DNA of 64,000 bases from the NCBI GenBank assembly GCA_023398495.1, contig JAEWSG010000142.1, positions 62,001 through 126,000 of the forward strand. The letters run 5' to 3'. Shown one piece after another: positions 18,836 to 28,544 of this stretch. The stretch comes from Bacillota bacterium (GTDB taxonomy: Bacteria; Bacillota; Clostridia; Acetivibrionales; Acetivibrionaceae). The notes below the pieces were generated by a model. That model worked only from the letters and a program-made list of their open reading frames with translations. It had not been told where the DNA came from and searched no databases. The translations under genes were made by a program, and so were the position numbers. How positions within the stretch are numbered: position 1 is the first letter of the stretch; each line of letters starts with the position of its first letter.

Positions 18836-21217
18836 TTAGAAATTGAACTCTTCTTCCAACATTTTGCTTACCCAGTTCTCTTCTCTATAGCAGCTTACTT
18901 TTAGATTTCCAAGAATCTCATTTTTCCTTTCCCTTATCACTTTTAGTATTGAGAGCATGTAATCTCCAATATTTGCAACCTCATCATTGGTATATATAGA
19001 TTCTTTGTAGTCAATATATAGTTCATAGCCCGTTTCTAGTTTTAATACCCTAACTACAAAATTCAGGCCGTTGTATACTTCCTTATGATATTTGAGCTTT
19101 TCCGATAGATGGCTGTTTATATCTCCAGTTACAAAAAAACCAAATTCAAATTTTGGACACTGCAAACCTTGTTCTGCCATACGCTCAGGACTTATCAAAA
19201 CGTTTAAGGCATATATACTATACTTTTGTGCTTCTTCCAATTTATTGCCAATAGTTCTCAAATAATCTTCCACCAACATATACTCTTCCACGTCCAAGTT
19301 TACCGGTTTTACATCTTTTGCGTCATCAGCAGTTATTATGCTAACGTTATTGAGAACTTTTAGCCTCGATAGGGTTAGAGAGTATGCAGCAAGAATAACT
19401 TTGTCGATATCCTTTGAATTATCTACATCCTCGCGGTCTAGTACCCCTATTCTATAGACTTCCATTTTCCCTTTCTGTTCGAACGATACTCCCTCATTTA
19501 ATTTCATCAACACTTTTTGGGAAGTACCAAATTCTCTTAACCAATATTTTTCAGCTTCCTTATACATCGATCCCGACAGTAAATCTACAGCAGCGATATC
19601 CGATTCAACCTTAGAATTATACTGGCAGCTTTTCTTAAGATTTTCAAGAAGCTGAGGACTAATATCTTTTTTGTCAGGATATAAAATTTTCTCTTTTACT
19701 GCAGAATTAAAACATTTTAAGAATCCTTTAACCTGGTCTATAGACATACCTCTCTGTAGCAGGTAATACATGCCGTAAGCATTAAACCCTGGATCAGGAA
19801 CCCAAGTAGAATTTTCAACAGATAGGAATGTCTTTTCAAACAAATCATAAGCTGTTTTTGAATCCATAGTATTATGCGTCCAGTTAAAACCCAAACCCTT
19901 TATACCGTATTCCTCTCTTTTTTTCCATACAGGCGTGAGAGGGTCACTCCACCAAATCTGTGGTCTGAAAAAATCAGGTTTTGAATATTCAATGAAGTCC
20001 ATTGTTTCTTTTGCAGTCTCGTAGGTTTCACCGGGAAAACCAATTATAGTGGAAACAAATATTGAAATTCCTATCTGTTTCAAGTAAGCTATTGCCTTTA
20101 GATAGTGCTCCACCCGAGATGTTTTATTCATCCTTTGCAGCATGTCGTTATTTGCGGACTCTACCCCCAGAAAAACACCTATGCATCCTGCTTTTTTCAT
20201 TAAATCAATAATTTCTTCATCACCAAAATCCGCCCGATAAAAGCTATACCATTTAAAGTCGTACTTATTCCTGATCATCATAGTGAGGATTTCTTTATAT
20301 CTGTTTTTAGGTATGTTGAAAGTGTCATCAATAAAATTTATGTATTTTACGCATCCCAGATCACGTAAGGCATTAAGCTCCATTTCTACCCGTTCCACAC
20401 TGACGTAGGTATATTTTTCTGCTCTTAACGGGAACCCGCAATATGCACAAGAAAAAGGACAAGACTTTGAGGTCCTTATGTTTACAGTCTCTCCGATTTG
20501 TTCCTTAGGAAACAATGAGTAATTGATCATGTTATCCTCAAGCGAATTGGATTCTCTTGAAGCAGTAGTAAAAACATAGTCGTCTCCAAGCTTGTATGCT
20601 ATATTATCAACCTGTTCATATCTTCCATTACCTTTCACTTCTTGTATCAGTCTTAGCAAAGTAGCCTCTCCCTCAAGGCTGTTTATGTAAAAATCTGCAT
20701 CCATAAGCTTAAAAATCGACTGATTTGTTGCGACATCCACCTCTTCACATTGCTTAGATATATAAGGACCCCCAACAATAATTTTGGCTGTCTTATTATA
20801 TTTTTTTATGAAGGATATGACCTCTAGTATAGGATGAACACTCACATATATTGTTGTAGTAATTGCAATAGTCTTTATATTTTCCTTTTTCAGCTTCTCT
20901 CTAAGCTTATCCTTCTCTAAATGGAAGAGGTTTATATAATCAAAACTCAATCCATTTTTATTAAGATAAGTACCTAAATACATGATCGACTGCCATAACA
21001 CATCTGCGTTATGAAATACCCTTATTTCCTCATCGTTACTGTTTTCATAGTAAAAATGAGTAAGCATATCCAGAGCTCTATATGGCTTTTTTTCATGATT
21101 GATATAGCCAAGGCTGAAATCCTTATATGAAATAGAGTTAGTCCCCATCGCTTTCATCCTTCTTACATCCTCTTCAAAATTGGTCTCATTATAGCCAATT
21201 ATTAAACAATCTACCAT
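18836..21217 (-). CDS. B12-binding radical SAM enzyme fused to a condensation-like C-terminal lobe
   Basis: A 793-aa protein. Residues ~1-190 form a Rossmann-like cobalamin-binding region (TIAITTTIYVSVHPILEV, KIIVGGPYIS). The radical SAM core has CPFSCAYC near residues 255-262, followed by NFIDDTFNIPK and GVFLGVES. This architecture fits class B radical SAM methylases, including those that methylate unreactive carbon or phosphorus. The last ~230 residues are not part of such enzymes: from KYWLREFG on they resemble the second half of an NRPS condensation domain, without the catalytic HHxxxDG. That lobe may dock the enzyme on a carrier protein. GGAGG lies seven or eight bases before the ATG. 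It is co-transcribed with the NRPS and PKS genes. Confidence 0.85.
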   Translation of the reverse strand: MVDCLIIGYNETNFEEDVRRMKAMGTNSISYKDFSLGYINHEKKPYRALDMLTHFYYENSNDEEIRVFHNADVLWQSIMYLGTYLNKNGLSFDYINLFHLEKDKLREKLKKENIKTIAITTTIYVSVHPILEVISFIKKYNKTAKIIVGGPYISKQCEEVDVATNQSIFKLMDADFYINSLEGEATLLRLIQEVKGNGRYEQVDNIAYKLGDDYVFTTASRESNSLEDNMINYSLFPKEQIGETVNIRTSKSCPFSCAYCGFPLRAEKYTYVSVERVEMELNALRDLGCVKYINFIDDTFNIPKNRYKEILTMMIRNKYDFKWYSFYRADFGDEEIIDLMKKAGCIGVFLGVESANNDMLQRMNKTSRVEHYLKAIAYLKQIGISIFVSTIIGFPGETYETAKETMDFIEYSKPDFFRPQIWWSDPLTPVWKKREEYGIKGLGFNWTHNTMDSKTAYDLFEKTFLSVENSTWVPDPGFNAYGMYYLLQRGMSIDQVKGFLKCFNSAVKEKILYPDKKDISPQLLENLKKSCQYNSKVESDIAAVDLLSGSMYKEAEKYWLREFGTSQKVLMKLNEGVSFEQKGKMEVYRIGVLDREDVDNSKDIDKVILAAYSLTLSRLKVLNNVSIITADDAKDVKPVNLDVEEYMLVEDYLRTIGNKLEEAQKYSIYALNVLISPERMAEQGLQCPKFEFGFFVTGDINSHLSEKLKYHKEVYNGLNFVVRVLKLETGYELYIDYKESIYTNDEVANIGDYMLSILKVIRERKNEILGNLKVSCYREENWVSKMLEEEFNF

Positions 21218-21268
21218 GATTTTGCCTCCTTACGGGTGTATTATGTTTAGCAACCTTTTATACACTCG

Positions 21269-24200
21269 CTATTTGTTTTTTGACATCCCCTCTATCATTT
21301 CACTTGCTTTATCAATGGAAATGTTTCCTTTTTCAACTTCTTCAAATAGTGCAATTATGTCTGTTTCTATGTCTATGTCTTTTTCTCCAACATCCGGTCT
21401 AGTTTCCTCATGCTTTGGTAGTACAGTATCCTCATTTATAAAACTTGCGATTTTTGAAATAGTAGGATATGCGAACAAGTCACCCACCTGAACCTTGCCA
21501 GGGTATTTCTCCTCAAGGAAACTATGAACTCTGGTTATCATTATGGAATCTCCTCCTATTTCAAAAAAGCTATCGTTTATGTTAAATTCATCATAACCCA
21601 AAACTTCCTTCCATATGGAAGCTATGCTTTTTTCTGTTTTGGTATATTCACCCTTGTTTTTGCCTTTTAGTTTCACACTGTCAATCTGTTTATCCTTGTG
21701 TTTGATTTGGGGCATAGTACTATTTTCAGCAGCTTTCATTCTTTGGGTTATTTCATCAGAAAGTCTTATACCTAAATCTTTTACACCATATCCATATGAA
21801 GTCCCACTGTAATTCAATTCACCAACAATAACCCTCTTTACATTCTTTCTCAATACTTTTTCAAAAGCATTTATAGCTTCCACCGTTGATATGGGCTTCA
21901 TAAGACCATCGGCAGCAACTCCATGCTCAAAGGCCATTCCAGTTTCCTTCCATGCTGGCCAGTTAATGGTTATGGTTTCTTTTCCCAAACTGTTTCTATA
22001 GTAAGTAAAGGAATCGAGATAGCTGTTTGCTGCAGTATAGTCTCCCTGCCCGGGCATACCGGCAAGGGTATTATTTGAGGAAAACAGAATGAAAAAATCC
22101 AACTCATCCGACCTTGTCAGGTGATCAAGTATCCAGGTTCCTTGAACCTTTGGTCTTATAACCTCTTTAAAGCCGATTTCCTCTTTCCTTATAATAAAAC
22201 CATCTCCAGCAACCCCCGCACTATGAATAACACCGTTAATTTTTTTAAATGTATTCTTTATATGTACAAATACTTTTTGCATATCAGCTTCCGAGGAGAT
22301 ATCGGCACTGTAATATTCCACCCTCGAGCCCAATTGTTCTAGCTCTCTTATTGCCTTTATCCTTTTTCGGAGTTTATCATTATTCTGACTGTCTGGTAAC
22401 ATACCCCATTCACCTTTTGGAGGAAGCTGTGAACGCCCTATAAGTACCAAGTTTACCGTGCTTTTTTCTGCAAGGAACTTGGCTATTTCCAACCCTATTC
22501 CGCCTGCTCCTCCTGTTATTAAATAAACCCCGTCCTCTTTGACATTAAAAGCTCTTTCGGAAGCATCATCTATCTCCATGTTTCCAAGCTCTTCAACATA
22601 TCTCATGCCTTTTCTAAGTGCAACACAGGTCTCACCATTTATATCCATAAGCTCATTATAAATTATGTCAACTGGTGTCTCACCGTCTATATCTATACCT
22701 TTAAATTTTATATTGGCATACTCATTTTTAATTACCTTACCTAATCCATAGACAGCAGCGTTTTCAGGCTTAACAAGTACCCCATCACCCATAATGTCGT
22801 TAGCGTATTCTGATACAAAAACCATAGCTATGGTATTCTTTATTCCACTGGCCAATACAGCCCTGCTCAAACGAAACAAACTATAAAGACCTGAGTTAAG
22901 GCTGTTTTCCAAAGCCTCCATACTTTCCGAGTTATCTTCTCCAGTTATAGTTAACATATGGAAAATATGCGTAATACCTCTCCCTTTGATATCTCCAAAG
23001 AGACGATCATAATCTTCTTGTTTATTGCCTACTGTATAATTATCCTCTCCAGTTTTTGAGTACACCCCTGCCATATCTACAGAAATAGTAATCCAGCCAA
23101 AGTCCTTGAGCTTTTCTTCAATTTTTTGGCCAATCCCCTTCTTATCCATAAATATCAGAGCACAGCCACTTATATGCTCCTGTGATTCATAGTTGCGGCT
23201 CTCCAAAATCCAATCAGACTTGTAGTAAATATTTTTATATGCCCTCTGGTCATCAAATCCAAGTTTTGACTTTCTGGCCTTTTTTAGTGAGTATTCTTCT
23301 ATTTTTACAAAAACATTACCTGACAAGTCAATAAAGTCGATACTAAATGTAACTATTTCAGCTTTCTCAAAGACACCTTCCTTTACCTTTACATGGCTAT
23401 AAAACCTTTCAGGCAATGGTTTAAATATCTTTACTCCCTTATACCCGAAGGGAAGATATATGCTGTCACCATTTTTTTGGTCAGGCATGGTATTTAGAAT
23501 TTTATTAAGTAAAGGTATTGTAGCCAAAGCATTATCAAGCATAGATGGATGTAGCGGAAAATCTTTCAGTTCACTTGTGAACGCTGAGGGCATTTCAATA
23601 TAGGAAATCAGCTCCCCTTCGCCGGTAAATATCTCTTTGATATTCTTCCATCTAGGTCCGAATTCAAATGAAGTCAAAGCGTTGTAACTTTCAATGTCAG
23701 GTACGATATAATCGTCGTTACATCTTAGCTTAATATTAGCAATATCAACTGAACCTGGAACCTCAAAACCTATTTCAGTAATCCTTCCTTCAACATGCCT
23801 GATCCACTTTGCACCATTGTTGTCACCGTTTTCAATCTTACTGGCTACATAGAATTTAAAAGAATTATTATTGCGTTCGAGAACAAGTTGTGTGTCGGTA
23901 GTCTCTCCAGGCTTTACAAACAACGGAGTAAGGAACTGTACCTCATCGAAACATGCCCCCTTGGGAAAATCTTTTTGACATGCTTCCATTACCATCTCCA
24001 GATGGGTTGTGCCCACAAGCACACAGTTTCCATCTATTTTATGTTCATTAAGAACCCAGTGTCTGTCTATGTTAAAGGCGGTTGAATATACTTCCAACCA
24101 AGGTGATTTAATTATACAATTATCAAGTAGTGGCTTTCCTGTTTGTGTAATCAGTGGTTCTTTACTATTTAAAGCCCACTTACTCGTATCAATCCAGCAT

Positions 24201-26089
24201 CTTTTCCTATCAAAAGGATAGGTTGGAACCCTTACCCTCCTTCTTCTTTCTCCTGCATAAATTCTCTCCCAATCTATTTGTGCTCCCTTTGCATAACTAA
24301 TACAAATTTCTTTAAGTAGCTTCAAATCCTTATTACTTGCTTCAAGGAATTTTTCAATCAGTGAGTTTGCAGGGTTAAGCATTTCATCCGTTTGAGAACC
24401 TTTATATTCTTCAGGTACGGTGTTTTTATTATTAGCATAATCCTTCATGTATTCACTGTAGTAAATATTTTCTTCCCTTATATCTTCAAGGCCTTCAAAA
24501 CCTATATGCTCAATTTTTTTCTTTAACTCTTCCCTATCATGAAAAATAATTGCCATCCTGTACCCAAAATGTCCTCTACCTGTGTTTGCGGTATAGCATA
24601 TATCTCCCATATCAGTATCAATATTATTGTTTAAATAACTCTTGTACTTACTAATAAGTTTACAAAGCACCCTCTCACTTTTTGCAGATAGTGTAAGAAC
24701 ATGTAATGAACTGCCCTCATTCCCTTTAATTTCTGTTAGTTCAGGTGCTTCCTCAAGAATTACATGACAGTTTGTACCACTAAGTCCAAAGGAGCTCACA
24801 CCACACCTTCTTGGAAAACCATCGGTTTTCCACTCAGAAAGCTTATCGCTCACATAAACAGGAGAGTCCTCAAAGTCAATTCTTGAATTCGGTTTCTTAA
24901 AGTGTAGGGATGGTGCCAGCTCTTTGTTTTTTAAAGATAATACAGCTTTTAACAGCCCAACAATGCCTGACGAACTGTCTAAATGTCCTATATTGGTTTT
25001 AACAGCACCTATGGCACAGAATTGCTTTCTATTTGTAAACCTCGTAAAGGCTTTTTGAATACCATCTATTTCAATTGGATCACCAAGCTTGGTACCTGTC
25101 CCATGAGCTTCAATATACGTTATGGTTTCTGGGTTAACACCTGCGTCCTCCCATCCACGAACTATTACATCCGCCTGTGCCGCAGCATTAGGAGCAGTTA
25201 ATCCGTTGGAGTTACCGTCATGGTTTACTGCACTTCCTTTTATTATTGCATAGACATTATCCCTGTCCTTCTGAGCCTTCCAAAAGGGCTTTATTATCAT
25301 GGCAATTACGCCCTCACCGGTTCCTGTACCATCTGATGAAGCATCAAAGGTTTTTGCCCTCCAATGAGAGGATTCAACTCCTATTTTTGTTTCTCTCACG
25401 GGCATAAGATGAAGTTGAATCCCTCCAACTACAGCCATGTCACATTCGCCACTCCTTATAGACCTGACTGCCAGATGAACTGCAACAAGAGATGAAGAGC
25501 AGGTAGTATCCACAATCATACTTGGCCCTCTGAAATCCATAAGATACGATAACCTGCTTGCAACTATAGGTTTGACATTTCCGGGAAGTGCCATGGAAAT
25601 AGAAGAAGGCTCCACCTTCGAAACAAGCTTCTTATATTCGGAATCTGAATTAAAGCCAAGAAACACTCCAGTGCGGCTGCCTTTTAATTTCTCGCCCCCA
25701 TAGCCTGAATCTTCAATAGCCTCCCAGGCAGTCTCTAAAAACAATCTCTGGTTTGGATCCATCAGATTGGATTCCTTCGGCGAAAGCTTAAAAAAATTGT
25801 AGTCAAATTTATCTACTTCGTCTAATAATGCAGCTCTGCTTTGGTCCAAACTATCAGGAGAAACATTCATAATATTTAAAGCATCAATAATATCTGGCCT
25901 TCTGCTGTAAGGTATTTCATCAATACAATCCACGCCTTCCTTCAACACCTTCCAGAAGTCCTCAACGGAGCTGGATTTAGGGAGCTTCAGAGCTATTCCG
26001 ATTATCGCAATATCATTGTTTGAAAGCTCTTCCACTCTATAGCTCTTACTTGTATTTGTCTTCATTTTTACCGAATTAAAATCAATCAT
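21269..26089 (-). CDS. Trans-AT PKS module KS-DH-KR-ACP with C-terminal docking helix
   Basis: A 1606-aa protein. KS: Cys in DTTCSSS near 196, HGTGT near 326, NIGHLD near 366. There is no AT domain. DH: the HxxxGxxxxP motif reads HKIDGNCVLV near 686, so the proline is replaced; the second region reads HPSMLDNAL. KR: GGAGGIG near 1196, HSAGVAGD and DYTAANSYL; the Asp after AGVAG suggests B-type stereochemistry, tentatively. ACP: GGDSIMI near 1513. The final helix FEEVEKGNISIDKASEMI is a docking element. Expected product is a beta-hydroxy or, if the DH works, alpha,beta-unsaturated unit. The ATG has GTGAGG eight bases upstream. It lies 47 bases after the C-T NRPS gene and 51 before the radical SAM gene. 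Confidence 0.88.
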   Translation of the reverse strand: MIDFNSVKMKTNTSKSYRVEELSNNDIAIIGIALKLPKSSSVEDFWKVLKEGVDCIDEIPYSRRPDIIDALNIMNVSPDSLDQSRAALLDEVDKFDYNFFKLSPKESNLMDPNQRLFLETAWEAIEDSGYGGEKLKGSRTGVFLGFNSDSEYKKLVSKVEPSSISMALPGNVKPIVASRLSYLMDFRGPSMIVDTTCSSSLVAVHLAVRSIRSGECDMAVVGGIQLHLMPVRETKIGVESSHWRAKTFDASSDGTGTGEGVIAMIIKPFWKAQKDRDNVYAIIKGSAVNHDGNSNGLTAPNAAAQADVIVRGWEDAGVNPETITYIEAHGTGTKLGDPIEIDGIQKAFTRFTNRKQFCAIGAVKTNIGHLDSSSGIVGLLKAVLSLKNKELAPSLHFKKPNSRIDFEDSPVYVSDKLSEWKTDGFPRRCGVSSFGLSGTNCHVILEEAPELTEIKGNEGSSLHVLTLSAKSERVLCKLISKYKSYLNNNIDTDMGDICYTANTGRGHFGYRMAIIFHDREELKKKIEHIGFEGLEDIREENIYYSEYMKDYANNKNTVPEEYKGSQTDEMLNPANSLIEKFLEASNKDLKLLKEICISYAKGAQIDWERIYAGERRRRVRVPTYPFDRKRCWIDTSKWALNSKEPLITQTGKPLLDNCIIKSPWLEVYSTAFNIDRHWVLNEHKIDGNCVLVGTTHLEMVMEACQKDFPKGACFDEVQFLTPLFVKPGETTDTQLVLERNNNSFKFYVASKIENGDNNGAKWIRHVEGRITEIGFEVPGSVDIANIKLRCNDDYIVPDIESYNALTSFEFGPRWKNIKEIFTGEGELISYIEMPSAFTSELKDFPLHPSMLDNALATIPLLNKILNTMPDQKNGDSIYLPFGYKGVKIFKPLPERFYSHVKVKEGVFEKAEIVTFSIDFIDLSGNVFVKIEEYSLKKARKSKLGFDDQRAYKNIYYKSDWILESRNYESQEHISGCALIFMDKKGIGQKIEEKLKDFGWITISVDMAGVYSKTGEDNYTVGNKQEDYDRLFGDIKGRGITHIFHMLTITGEDNSESMEALENSLNSGLYSLFRLSRAVLASGIKNTIAMVFVSEYANDIMGDGVLVKPENAAVYGLGKVIKNEYANIKFKGIDIDGETPVDIIYNELMDINGETCVALRKGMRYVEELGNMEIDDASERAFNVKEDGVYLITGGAGGIGLEIAKFLAEKSTVNLVLIGRSQLPPKGEWGMLPDSQNNDKLRKRIKAIRELEQLGSRVEYYSADISSEADMQKVFVHIKNTFKKINGVIHSAGVAGDGFIIRKEEIGFKEVIRPKVQGTWILDHLTRSDELDFFILFSSNNTLAGMPGQGDYTAANSYLDSFTYYRNSLGKETITINWPAWKETGMAFEHGVAADGLMKPISTVEAINAFEKVLRKNVKRVIVGELNYSGTSYGYGVKDLGIRLSDEITQRMKAAENSTMPQIKHKDKQIDSVKLKGKNKGEYTKTEKSIASIWKEVLGYDEFNINDSFFEIGGDSIMITRVHSFLEEKYPGKVQVGDLFAYPTISKIASFINEDTVLPKHEETRPDVGEKDIDIETDIIALFEEVEKGNISIDKASEMIEGMSKNK

Positions 26090-26135
26090 ACCAGTACCTC
26101 ACTAATTGTGTATTAATATCAGTCGGTCGTAATTT

Positions 26136-28397
26136 TTAATACTGATCAGTCAGTGCCTCTATAAGCTCACAGTATCCATCGACCAGCTCTTTGATTTTTT
26201 CCTTTTTTAAACGTTTGCTGTTATATTGGCATATAAAATTCACATTATTGCTCTCTTCCTGCATTTCAAATACAACATCATATATTTCATTCAGTGGCAT
26301 AGCTCTGTCTAAGCCTTTTGCATTTAAGAAAAATGGAACAATTAAGTTTTCGTCCTTTTTCTGCCCCCACTTGGCAACCTCGAAAATTTTATATGTTTTG
26401 TCTTGACTTCTTAACCCCTCTTCAACCGCTTTAAACAACATTGAAAAGCCATCAATTTCGGCAATATCAACTTTTAGTGGCAGGGCCAAATCATTAGGTC
26501 CTACTAAAGTTTGCACCGTGATATTTTTCTTTCCTGATATCTCAGTAAATAAGTAAGCAAACATTGAAAGGAGAAAAACATGTACGCTTGAGCACTCTTT
26601 ATTAGCAACACTTTTAATCCTTTCTAGCAAGTCACTTTCAAAACTAAATCTTAGCACCCCTGTTCCTGCCTCTTCTAATCCACGTAAAAAATAGTCCTCC
26701 GGCAGACCTATTACCTCAAGTTGGAGGTTATTTTTACTGCCATCGGTTTTGCTTTCAATATATCGTGCCAATTTTGATATTGTAGAGTAGGTAAATAAGT
26801 CAGTACCCGTAATAGCCCCTGGGTAAAGCTTTTCAATTTTTGCATGTACCTGTATCAATAAGATAGAATTACCGCCTATATCAAAGAAATTGTCCCTTGT
26901 ACTGATTCTTTCAGCTCCTAGAACCTTCTTCCATATTTCGGCAAGCTTGATTTCAATTTCATTTTCAGGTTCAGCATATTCGTAAATTTCGGTGTAATTC
27001 TCCTGCTGTGTCTTTATTGCTTCAAGGCGTCTTTTAATATTTACCTTTTCTTCTTCACTTAGAATTTCAACATCCAAAACCCTTTCCTTAGGTTTTAAAA
27101 TAATTGTTGACAGTATGTTTTCAAAGTGCATTGATAGTTTCTCAATGGTATCCTCAGAGAATAAAGCACAATCATAAATAAAGTTGACAACAACCTCTTC
27201 ATAGTAGGTTATGCCTATAGTTAAAGCATAATTGGTCATTTCAAATATAGAAAATTCTTCGACCTTTATTACTCTATCATCTTGGTTCAAACTCTTGTCT
27301 AGCGGGTAGTTCTCTATAACCATTATTGAATCAAATAAATTCTGCTTTCTGTCAAATTCAATATAATTCTTAATATCTATAAGTGATGAGGCTTCATATT
27401 CCTGCCTTTTGATCAAAGCCTTGTCTACCCTTCTTAAGATATCCATCAAAGTTTCATCTTCTTCAGCTTTAACCCTAAAGGGTATAGTATTTATAAATAG
27501 TCCTGCAATGCTCTCTATTCCCTTTACCTCAGGCGTCCTGCCAGACACTGTAGTTCCAAATACCGAATCGTGACTGAAATTATATTTTTGCAGCAATATC
27601 CCCCAAGCACTGTAAAATACAGCTGCCGCAGTCAACTGATTTTGTGCTGCAAAGTCAGTTATCTGACGACTTACTGCAGGTGGCATTTTTAACAAAAAGT
27701 TTTTTACACCACTTTCGTTGCTTTTCGGACCTTCATCATAAGGCAGCAGTGTTTTTTGAGAAAGGTCAGCCAGATATTCCTTCCAAAAAACCTTCTGGTT
27801 ATCTTTATCCTGCCGCTGAATCCATTTTATATATTCCTTGAACTTATTTTTTACAGGTCTTGAAGGCATTTCACCATTAAATAACTGGCGATATGTAAAA
27901 AGGAGTTCCTTTAGTATCAGCATAGTACTCCAACCATCAAAGAGTATATGATGGTTGCTGATAACCATTTGAGCTTCACTGCTACTTAATTTACAAAGCA
28001 ATATACGGTAAGGCTTATCAGTTATATCTATTCTTTCTTTCCTGTCTGCTTCCCTTAAATCCTTGAGTATATCATTCTTTTTTGAATCACTCATAATATT
28101 TGATAAATCATACTCATTAATTAATGGTTCAAATTTATTCAGAACTATTTGTATAGGTTTCTCCACACTTTCCCATCGATAAACAGTTCTTAACATTTCA
28201 TTTGAATTTATTACAAAACCCCATGCTTCCTTTAGCAAATCAATATTTATTTCACCAGTCAGCTTAATGGACAACTGCTCAAAATACATTTCACTATGTG
28301 GCTGATTGATATAATAAAAAAGCATTCCTTCCTGGGTCGGCGTTAGAGCCAGTATATCTTCAATATTGTTTTTTTCAAGCTTGTTTGAAACACTCAT
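26136..28397 (-). CDS. NRPS module C-T without A domain, plus a C-terminal condensation lobe
   Basis: A 753-aa protein. A complete C domain (~10-450) has the catalytic SNHHILFDGWS near 150 and starts with the usual LTPTQEGMLF. A PCP follows with IGGNSILL near 505. No adenylation domain is present. The last ~200 residues look like the C-terminal lobe of a second condensation domain lacking the HHxxxDG half. The PCP must be loaded in trans by another A domain, or the C-T pair may accept a chain without adding a residue. It lies between the peptidase-exporter gene and the first PKS gene. An inverted repeat sits in the 147-bp gap upstream of its start. Confidence 0.84.
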   Translation of the reverse strand: MSVSNKLEKNNIEDILALTPTQEGMLFYYINQPHSEMYFEQLSIKLTGEINIDLLKEAWGFVINSNEMLRTVYRWESVEKPIQIVLNKFEPLINEYDLSNIMSDSKKNDILKDLREADRKERIDITDKPYRILLCKLSSSEAQMVISNHHILFDGWSTMLILKELLFTYRQLFNGEMPSRPVKNKFKEYIKWIQRQDKDNQKVFWKEYLADLSQKTLLPYDEGPKSNESGVKNFLLKMPPAVSRQITDFAAQNQLTAAAVFYSAWGILLQKYNFSHDSVFGTTVSGRTPEVKGIESIAGLFINTIPFRVKAEEDETLMDILRRVDKALIKRQEYEASSLIDIKNYIEFDRKQNLFDSIMVIENYPLDKSLNQDDRVIKVEEFSIFEMTNYALTIGITYYEEVVVNFIYDCALFSEDTIEKLSMHFENILSTIILKPKERVLDVEILSEEEKVNIKRRLEAIKTQQENYTEIYEYAEPENEIEIKLAEIWKKVLGAERISTRDNFFDIGGNSILLIQVHAKIEKLYPGAITGTDLFTYSTISKLARYIESKTDGSKNNLQLEVIGLPEDYFLRGLEEAGTGVLRFSFESDLLERIKSVANKECSSVHVFLLSMFAYLFTEISGKKNITVQTLVGPNDLALPLKVDIAEIDGFSMLFKAVEEGLRSQDKTYKIFEVAKWGQKKDENLIVPFFLNAKGLDRAMPLNEIYDVVFEMQEESNNVNFICQYNSKRLKKEKIKELVDGYCELIEALTDQY

Positions 28398-28437
28398 TTT
28401 TACTATGTCCTCCGAATATCAAAAGTTTAAATATATA

Positions 28438-28483
28438 GATAACGTACACTAAAGTTAAATTTATATAGTATCCAAACGTTATC
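28438..28483. promoter_or_regulatory. Inverted repeat upstream of the C-T NRPS gene
   Basis: GATAACGT at 28438-28445 is repeated inverted as ACGTTATC at 28476-28483. It is 41 bases upstream of the NRPS start on the minus strand. It could be an operator or the stem of a leader structure. The arms are 30 bases apart, so operator binding would need looping or a large dimer. Confidence 0.35.
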
Positions 28484-28489
28484 TAATTT

Positions 28490-28533
28490 AGATGAAAAAC
28501 GTCCTTTAATTTTAGTTTTAGAGTTTTTCATCT
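28490..28533 (-). terminator. Hairpin after the peptidase-exporter gene
   Basis: AGATGAAAAAC and GTTTTTCATCT form an 11-bp perfect stem 12 bases after the exporter stop. The stem is A/T-rich with no separate T tail, so it may weaken rather than end transcription of the operon. Confidence 0.45.
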
Positions 28534-28544
28534 ATAATAACACC

